From a bacterium (GTDB lineage: Bacteria > Electryoneota > Electryoneia > Electryoneales > Electryoneaceae), in assembly GCA_028278125.1 (NCBI GenBank), contig JANQEY010000052.1:1-30817 (forward strand): DNA of 30,817 nucleotides. Direction: 5' to 3'. The position numbers were made by a program, and so were the translations under genes. The notes under the pieces are model-generated. The model was not told where the DNA came from and made no database searches. It saw only the letters and a program-made list of their open reading frames with translations. Positions 24,790 through 30,817 of the stretch are shown here, one piece after another. Each line of letters begins with the position of its first letter. The stretch's first letter is position 1.

Positions 24790-27700
24790 ATGTCAAGAAA
24801 GCATGTTACGATTGATGGTAACGAAGCTGCCGCGTTTGTGGCTCATAAGACGAATGAGATATGTGCAATTTATCCAATTACACCTTCTTCTAACATGGGC
24901 GAATGGGCAGACGAATGGTCAGCTAAAGGATACAGGAATATCTGGGGAACAGTGCCGCAAGTAGTAGAAATGCAGAGTGAAGGTGGAGCGTCAGCAGCCG
25001 TTCATGGCGCGCTTCAGACCGGTGCTCTGACAACAACCTTTACAGCCTCGCAGGGATTGCTGCTGATGATCCCGACAATGTTCAAGGCTGCCGGAGAGTT
25101 GACGAGTACTGTATTTCACGTATCAGCGCGTACTATTGCATCCCATGCGTTGTCAATTTTTGGCGACCACAGCGATATCAACGCTGTTCGTGCCACAGGT
25201 TTTTCACTACTCGGATCTGCTAACGTCCAGGAAGTAATGGACAACGCCTTGGTCGCTCAGGCTGCAACACTGAAAGCCAGGATCCCATTTATTCATTTCT
25301 TCGACGGATTCCGTACCTCTCATGAAGTACAGAAGATCGAAGAATTGACAGATGATGATATGCATGCGATGATCGATGATGATCTGGTCAGGGCACACAG
25401 GGCGCGTGGAATGAACCCGGATAACCCGGTAGTTCGCGGAACATCACAGAATCCGGATGTTTTCTTCCAGGCTCGTGAAACAGTGAACAAGTTCTATGAT
25501 GCTGTTCCCGGTATTGTCCAGCAGCAGATGGATAAATTTGCCGGTTTAACGGGACGTCAGTATCACCTTTTCGATTATTATGGTGATCCCAATGCCGAAC
25601 GTGTAATTATCATCATGGGTTCCGGCGCAGATGCCGCCAAGGAAGCTGTTGATTATATGAACGCTGAAATGGGTGAGAAGGTCGGTATGGTTATCGTCCG
25701 TCTTTATCGTCCTTTCTCAGCCAGCCACTTCATCCAGGCTCTTCCGAAAACCGTTAAAAAAATCGGTGTCCTGGATCGTACAAAAGAGCCCGGTGGATCA
25801 GGTGAGCCTCTTTATCTTGACTGTGTCAATTCAGTTGAGGAAGCTTATATGGAAGGTACAGCCCACTTTGAATCACGTCCTACTCTGGTTGGTGGTCGTT
25901 ACGGTCTGTCCTCGAAAGAGTTCACACCCGCAATGGTGAAAGCAGTATTTGATAATCTTTCCGAAGATAAACCAAGGCATCGTTTCACAGTTGGTATCGA
26001 AGATGATATTACCAATACAAGCCTGAAATATGATCCTTCCTTCAGGACAGTACCAGCAGATACAACAGCCTGTATGTTCTACGGTTTGGGTGCCGACGGA
26101 ACAGTGGGCGCGAATAAAAACTCGATCAAGATTATCGGTGAAGGTACAGACAACTACGCACAGGGATATTTCGTTTACGATTCCAAGAAAGCCGGAGCGG
26201 TAACAGTCAGCCACCTTCGTTTTGGTAAACAACCGATCAAATCTACCTACCTGGTCACCCAGGCAGACTTCATCGCCTGCCACCAGACAGTATTCCTCGA
26301 GCGTTACGATATGCTCGCTAATGCCAAGGATGGTGCAACCTTCCTGCTCAATACACAGCATGGACCGGATGAAGCCTGGGATACACTGCCAAAGAGTATG
26401 CAGCAGCAGATTATTGACAAGAACCTTAAGTTCTACGTCATCGATGCATACAAAGTTGCCAAAGAAAACGGTATGGGTGTTCGTATCAACACGATCATGC
26501 AGACCTGTTTCTTCGCGATAAGTGGCGTGTTGCCGAGAGACGAGGCTATCGCGGCTATCAAGGACGCGATCAAGAAGACCTACGGCATGAAGGGTGACAT
26601 GATTGTCAAGTTGAACTTCAAGGCAGTTGACGCGGCACTCGCTGACCTGTTTGAGGTGAAGGTTCCGGATAGCGCAACAAGCACTTTCGAACGTCCGCCG
26701 ACAGTTCCTGGTGAGGCTCCTGACTACGTAAAGGATGTTATCGGCAGGATTATTGCCGGTGAAGGTGATGACCTTCCGGTAAGCGCGTTCCCTGTCGACG
26801 GTACTTTTGAAACAGCGACTACGAAGTGGGAAAAGCGCAATATCGCACTCGAAATCCCGGTATGGGAAGAAGACCTGTGCATCCAGTGCGGTAAGTGCGT
26901 GTTAGCATGTCCGCATGCTGCTATCCGTGCCAAGGTATATGATCCGGCATTATTGGAAAATGCCCCTGAAACATTCAAGTCGATGGACTACAAGGGTAAA
27001 GAATTCCCCGGAATGAAATACACTGTCCAGGTAGCGCCTGAGGATTGTACCGATTGTACTCTTTGTGTTGAGTTCTGCCCAGCCAAGGATAAGAAGAATC
27101 CTGAACGTAAAGCTATCAATATGAAAGAGCAGGCACCCCTGCGTAAAGCTGAAGCTGAAAATTACGAGTTCTTCCTGGATATACCTGAAATTGACAGGGA
27201 CAAGGTAAAAGTACACACTGTCAAGGGTGTTCAGTTCCTCGAACCATTGTTCGAGTATAGTGGTGCATGTGCCGGTTGTGGTGAAACACCTTATGTTAAG
27301 CTGATGAGCCAGTTGTTCGGCGACCGCGCGATCATCGGGAACGCGACCGGTTGTTCATCAATTTATGGTGGGAACCTGCCAACAACCCCGTGGACTAAGA
27401 ACAAAGACGGTAAAGGCCCGGCATGGAACAATTCATTGTTCGAGGACTGCGCCGAATTCGGTATGGGATTCCGACTTACTCTCGACAAGCAGAATGTCTA
27501 TGCTAAAGAGATGCTCCAGAAGATGTCCGGTGAAATCGGTGGCGAGTTGGTGAAAGCGCTCATCGAAGCTGACCAGTCATCTGAAGCCGGGATTATTGAA
27601 CAGCGTTCACGTGTAGAAGAGCTTGACAGAAAACTGCAGGCTATTGGATCAGAGGATGCAAGGAACCTCGCCAGTGTTGCCGGTGCTCTTGTTCGTAAGA

Positions 27701-28365
27701 GTGTCTGGTCTATTGGTGGTGACGGCTGGGCATATGACATTGGCTACGGTGGTTTGGATCATGTTCTCGCCAGTGGCCGCAATGTCAACCTCCTGGTGCT
27801 CGATACGGGCGTATATTCAAATACCGGTGGCCAGTGTTCAAAAGCTACTCCGCTTGGCGCTGTAGCAAAATTCGCAGCTGGCGGTAAACCTATTCCACGT
27901 AAAGATCTTGGTATGCTGGCCATGGGTTACGGTAGTGTCTACGTAGCGCAGATAGCGATGGGCGCAAGCGATACCCAGACTGTAAAGGCGTTCCTTGAAG
28001 CTGAAGCATACGACGGCCCGTCAATTATTATCGCGTACAGTCACTGTATCGCTCACGGAATCGATATGGCCAAGGGTATGGATCAGCAGGTACTGGCAGT
28101 CAAGAGTGGAGCATGGCCACTTTACCGTTACAATCCGGAGCTTAGAAAAGAAGGAAAGAATCCATTAATTCTCGATTCCAAGGCTCCAAAGTTAACCGTT
28201 AAAGAATGGGCAAACAGTGAAACCCGCTTCAAGATGCTTGAAAAGATGGATCCTGAAATGGCTGCAAAACTCCTGAAATATCACCAGGAAGATGTAGACT
28301 TCAGGCGTACATTCTATGAACAGATGGCTGGAATGGATTTCAGTCACCTGGCTGAAAAAGGGTAA
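24790..28365 (+). CDS. nifJ: Pyruvate:ferredoxin (flavodoxin) oxidoreductase
   Basis: 1191 residues, the normal length of the single-chain enzyme. ATG 24790 is chosen over the GTG one codon earlier because AGGGAG is better spaced for it. It oxidises pyruvate with CoA to acetyl-CoA and CO2, giving electrons to ferredoxin or flavodoxin, or runs in reverse. Seen in order: the N-terminal pyruvate-binding domain with YPITPSS (28-34) and the TASQGLLLM loop (85-93); domain II (250-400); the gamma-type domain (425-620); two ferredoxin-type clusters (C697, C700, C703, C707 and C753, C756, C759, C763); and the TPP domain with CAGCGE (827-832) for the proximal cluster and a GDGWAYDIGYGG motif. All cluster ligands are intact. 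Single gene with its own candidate promoter and terminator. It implies fermentative or other anaerobic life. Confidence 0.98.
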   Translation: MSRKHVTIDGNEAAAFVAHKTNEICAIYPITPSSNMGEWADEWSAKGYRNIWGTVPQVVEMQSEGGASAAVHGALQTGALTTTFTASQGLLLMIPTMFKAAGELTSTVFHVSARTIASHALSIFGDHSDINAVRATGFSLLGSANVQEVMDNALVAQAATLKARIPFIHFFDGFRTSHEVQKIEELTDDDMHAMIDDDLVRAHRARGMNPDNPVVRGTSQNPDVFFQARETVNKFYDAVPGIVQQQMDKFAGLTGRQYHLFDYYGDPNAERVIIIMGSGADAAKEAVDYMNAEMGEKVGMVIVRLYRPFSASHFIQALPKTVKKIGVLDRTKEPGGSGEPLYLDCVNSVEEAYMEGTAHFESRPTLVGGRYGLSSKEFTPAMVKAVFDNLSEDKPRHRFTVGIEDDITNTSLKYDPSFRTVPADTTACMFYGLGADGTVGANKNSIKIIGEGTDNYAQGYFVYDSKKAGAVTVSHLRFGKQPIKSTYLVTQADFIACHQTVFLERYDMLANAKDGATFLLNTQHGPDEAWDTLPKSMQQQIIDKNLKFYVIDAYKVAKENGMGVRINTIMQTCFFAISGVLPRDEAIAAIKDAIKKTYGMKGDMIVKLNFKAVDAALADLFEVKVPDSATSTFERPPTVPGEAPDYVKDVIGRIIAGEGDDLPVSAFPVDGTFETATTKWEKRNIALEIPVWEEDLCIQCGKCVLACPHAAIRAKVYDPALLENAPETFKSMDYKGKEFPGMKYTVQVAPEDCTDCTLCVEFCPAKDKKNPERKAINMKEQAPLRKAEAENYEFFLDIPEIDRDKVKVHTVKGVQFLEPLFEYSGACAGCGETPYVKLMSQLFGDRAIIGNATGCSSIYGGNLPTTPWTKNKDGKGPAWNNSLFEDCAEFGMGFRLTLDKQNVYAKEMLQKMSGEIGGELVKALIEADQSSEAGIIEQRSRVEELDRKLQAIGSEDARNLASVAGALVRKSVWSIGGDGWAYDIGYGGLDHVLASGRNVNLLVLDTGVYSNTGGQCSKATPLGAVAKFAAGGKPIPRKDLGMLAMGYGSVYVAQIAMGASDTQTVKAFLEAEAYDGPSIIIAYSHCIAHGIDMAKGMDQQVLAVKSGAWPLYRYNPELRKEGKNPLILDSKAPKLTVKEWANSETRFKMLEKMDPEMAAKLLKYHQEDVDFRRTFYEQMAGMDFSHLAEKG

Positions 28366-28396
28366 AGTAACCTTAGATGGTTAATAAAAATATCTG

Positions 28397-28438
28397 AGTA
28401 CAGGGATTGTTAAAAAACGGCAATCCCTGTACTTTTTT
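28397..28438 (+). terminator. Rho-independent terminator of nifJ
   Basis: A perfect 13-bp stem (agtacagggattg 28397-28409 with caatccctgtact 28421-28433), an 11-base loop and a T run. It lies 31 bases after the nifJ stop. Confidence 0.95.
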
Positions 28439-28579
28439 CTATCGGTGAATTTATCATTGGATTTAATTTTTATATAATATCAAAGATGAATTATTTAATT
28501 ATCTTGTCTGCTTGTGTATAATGATAAGTTATATGTAGTTTAACGACCGGAGCTTAATCAGCCTACAGAGGAAGCAGAG

Positions 28580-28990
28580 ATGAATCGTAACCCGGGACTG
28601 TTAGAGGCTATCGCAAGAATTCTCATCAGCAGCATCTATATCTTCTATTCCGGTAATATTCTTGTCTACCCGGCACAGGCGATGGAAAGAATGATGCAGG
28701 CGGGAATACCTGCGGTTCCGGTTCTCTTTGTAATAGCGTTAACTTTCTTAATCCTTGGCAGTCTTGGCCTGGCTTTGGGGTACAGAACCCGTTCAGCCGC
28801 ACTGGCACTACTTGTATTAACCCTCCTGGAATACCTTTTTGTACGCAGCCCCTGGAAAACCGGTGATCCTCACCTGGCATTTATGTTCCTGAGCCTGATG
28901 GGTGGATTATTACTGGTGATCGTTTATGGTGCCGGTTCCTGGTCATTCGACGCTCGCAGCATGGTGCCTGTCAGAAGAAAGAAGAGCTGA
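28580..28990 (+). CDS. DoxX-family integral membrane protein
   Basis: 136 residues with four hydrophobic segments (about 9-29, 45-66, 70-88, 97-120) and a basic C-terminus, the pattern of DoxX/YphA-like proteins. The N-terminal R-I-L-I-S-x-I-Y-I-F-Y-S-G segment and the short polar loop with PAQAMERMMQAGIP agree with the family. GAGGAAG precedes the start. DoxX-like proteins have been linked to quinone or redox functions and to resistance of thiol stress, but most are uncharacterised. Its own short transcript is likely; the neighbours give no further clue. Confidence 0.8.
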   Translation: MNRNPGLLEAIARILISSIYIFYSGNILVYPAQAMERMMQAGIPAVPVLFVIALTFLILGSLGLALGYRTRSAALALLVLTLLEYLFVRSPWKTGDPHLAFMFLSLMGGLLLVIVYGAGSWSFDARSMVPVRRKKS

Positions 28991-29123
28991 TTTTTACCAA
29001 CCGGTTAATTTCTGTTGAAACTCGCGTTTTATTATCCTTAACCTCGTGAAGTTTTATATATTGTCAAATCGGTGGCACTTCAGTTTGATACATTCTCAGG
29101 CAATTTCAGGATATTAATACTAT

Positions 29124-30817
29124 ATGGATTCGCTATTTCTTAAAAAACTTGAATCGGGGATCGTGCTTGGCGATGGCGCGATGGGGACTCAACTCTATGA
29201 ACGTGGCGTATATGTAAATCGAAACTATGACGAATTAAACCTGACTGATTCCCACCTGATAAAAGCCATCCACCGTGACTATATCCAAGCCGGTGCCATG
29301 CTTATCGAGACCAATACATTTGGCGCAAACAAGTTTAAACTGGGCAAACACGGTCTTGCGGAACATGCATTCAAAATAAATAAGGCCGGTGCTGAAATAG
29401 CCAAACGCTGCGCTAATGAGGGTGCGGGCGTTATGGTCGCTGGTTCAATCGGTCCCTTCGGTAAACCAATCGCCCCAGTCGGCCAAATCAGTGAAGATGA
29501 GGCTTTTGATTCATACAGTACCCAGGTAAAAGGATTAATAGCCGGTGAGGTTGACCTTTTTATCCTGGAGACCTTCCTCGATCTAAAGGAACTCCTGATC
29601 GCGATTAAGGCTGTTCGTGAACAGTCGGATCTGCCGGTTGTGGCAATGATGACTATCGATAAGGGCTTAACGGCATACGGCAGAACACCTCAACAGGTAG
29701 CTGGGGCGTTAAATGATGAACCGGTTGATGTAATCGGGTTGAACTGCTCGACAGGACCACTGGCGATTCTTGAAAGTATTGTCGAGATGGCGTCAATGAC
29801 GGATAAGCCTCTCGCTGTATTCCCTAATGCCGGTGAACCAAAGATGGTCGAGGGAAGGATCATTTATTTCTCAACGCCGGAATATTTCGCAGAATACACC
29901 AAGCGAATGGCGCAGAGTGGTGTAAGACTAGTTGGTGGATGTTGTGGTACAACGCCAGCACATATAAAGTTTATGGCATCCGCCATTCGTGCCATCCAGA
30001 CAAGAATCGGACAGCCGGATACCGGTCTTCCAACTGTGGAAACCGTTGAGGAGAAAAAGCTGGAGATAGTTGATCTGCCGTCTCCATCGAAACGGTCACC
30101 TTTAGGTAAATTGCTTGAAAAGGAATCGTTTCCCATTTCTTGTGAACTACATCCACCACGCAGCCCGAATCCGAAGTATGTGCTTGATAAGGCACGCAAG
30201 TTAAAAATTGCGGGAATCAACGCTGTAAATATTCCCGACGGTCCACGTGCCTCAGCCAGAATGAGCCCTGTAGCACTGGCCCATCTGATTATCCGCGAAA
30301 CCGGGATGGATGCAATCCTCCATTATACCTGCCGGGACAGGAATATCCTTGGGATGCAGTCGGACTTACTCGGTGCTGAAGCGTTGCAGGTGAATAATAT
30401 CCTTTGTGTGACAGGTGATCCTCCGAAACTTGGTGATTACCCGATGGCCAGCGCTGTTTTTGACGTTGACGCTATCGGTCTGCTGGAGATCGCCAGCCGG
30501 TTAAATCATGGTCTTGATCTCGCTGGCAATCCCATCCCCAAGTCAACAAGCTTCTTGCTTGGTGCGGGATTTAATCCCGGAGCTATTGATCTCCCCATGG
30601 AGATAGATCGCCTTCATAAAAAGATCGGTGCCGGAGCGGAATACATTTTGACACAACCGGTTTTTGACCAGGAGATCCTGCTGAAAGCATTGGATATGGC
30701 AGGGAAAATTGAAACGCCAATTATGGTAGGTATCCTTCCCCTGGCGAGTTACCGTAACGCTGTATTTTTCCATAATGAAGTTCCCGGAATGGATGTACCG
30801 GAGAAAATTCGTGATCG
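29124..30817 (+). CDS. Bifunctional homocysteine S-methyltransferase / methylenetetrahydrofolate reductase (3' partial)
   Basis: 564 codons are visible and the frame is still open at the window end. Residues 1-295 form a homocysteine methyltransferase (betaine/MetH N-terminal type): LGDGAMGTQL (15-24), IETNTFGAN (61-69), and the zinc ligands C208 in NCS plus C273 and C274 in GGCCGTTP. After a linker, residues 327-564 form the start of a methylenetetrahydrofolate reductase: SCELHPPR (339-346), VTGDPP (429-434) and AGAEYILTQPVFD (503-515), which bind FAD and folate. The fusion matches YitJ-type proteins of about 600 residues, so about 40-60 residues are missing. It would generate methyl-folate and move a methyl group to homocysteine for methionine. 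No strong ribosome site is visible; the start is chosen by the conserved N-terminus. Confidence 0.95.
   Translation, partial: MDSLFLKKLESGIVLGDGAMGTQLYERGVYVNRNYDELNLTDSHLIKAIHRDYIQAGAMLIETNTFGANKFKLGKHGLAEHAFKINKAGAEIAKRCANEGAGVMVAGSIGPFGKPIAPVGQISEDEAFDSYSTQVKGLIAGEVDLFILETFLDLKELLIAIKAVREQSDLPVVAMMTIDKGLTAYGRTPQQVAGALNDEPVDVIGLNCSTGPLAILESIVEMASMTDKPLAVFPNAGEPKMVEGRIIYFSTPEYFAEYTKRMAQSGVRLVGGCCGTTPAHIKFMASAIRAIQTRIGQPDTGLPTVETVEEKKLEIVDLPSPSKRSPLGKLLEKESFPISCELHPPRSPNPKYVLDKARKLKIAGINAVNIPDGPRASARMSPVALAHLIIRETGMDAILHYTCRDRNILGMQSDLLGAEALQVNNILCVTGDPPKLGDYPMASAVFDVDAIGLLEIASRLNHGLDLAGNPIPKSTSFLLGAGFNPGAIDLPMEIDRLHKKIGAGAEYILTQPVFDQEILLKALDMAGKIETPIMVGILPLASYRNAVFFHNEVPGMDVPEKIRD

Noticed and set aside
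25873..26361. 162-codon frame on the - strand inside nifJ
   Set aside because: Antisense shadow; the + frame is a conserved enzyme and the - frame resembles no known protein.

Overview
The window reads as a chromosomal fragment of an uncultured anaerobe of the Bacteroidetes-like FCB superphylum (candidate-phylum type). Three things point there. At least seven secreted proteins end in the C-terminal sorting module typical of type IX secretion cargo: a YPNPFNP-like motif, an Ig-like strand pattern and a short basic end. Two intergenic regions carry TTTG / TAnnTTTG promoter-like pairs. A full-length pyruvate:ferredoxin oxidoreductase indicates oxygen-independent metabolism. The exact phylum cannot be set from sequence reading alone.

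Left part (1-17235, all on +): a cluster of large exported proteins. A 5'-truncated gene and its paralogue carry a transthyretin-like domain plus a glutamine-amidotransferase-like domain. They are followed by an N/E-type M14 zinc carboxypeptidase, a seven-repeat predicted beta-propeller protein and a protein with three starch-binding-like domains. The genes at 2346-11375 are tightly spaced and close with a strong terminator, so they probably form one operon. A cytoplasmic protein with PilZ-like and degenerate receiver-like parts follows (11564), then a gingipain-family (C25) cysteine peptidase with its own terminator. Five of these cargo proteins share an undescribed-looking module of about 110 residues (called here the DAW module) directly before the sorting domain.

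Middle part (17300-24520): a repeat-rich accessory stretch. A divergent cysteine-synthase-like gene on the - strand lies between two copies of a 28-base repeat. After it come a methyltransferase, tRNA-Ser(CGA), a CPA2 antiporter paired with a membrane-anchored PTS EIIA protein, recR, and a beta-helix secreted protein bracketed by inverted copies of a palindromic element. A further element of about 108 bases with perfect 13-base ends follows.

Right part (24700-30817): housekeeping metabolism. It holds nifJ with a candidate promoter and a 13-bp terminator stem, a DoxX-family membrane protein, and the start of a bifunctional homocysteine methyltransferase / methylenetetrahydrofolate reductase cut by the window edge.

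The most interesting candidates are the shared DAW module, the amidotransferase-like secreted paralogues, the antiporter with Asn-Asn at its usual Asp site beside an EIIA regulator, the PilZ/pseudo-receiver protein, and the repeat-bracketed genes. No complete new defence system or CRISPR array is visible.
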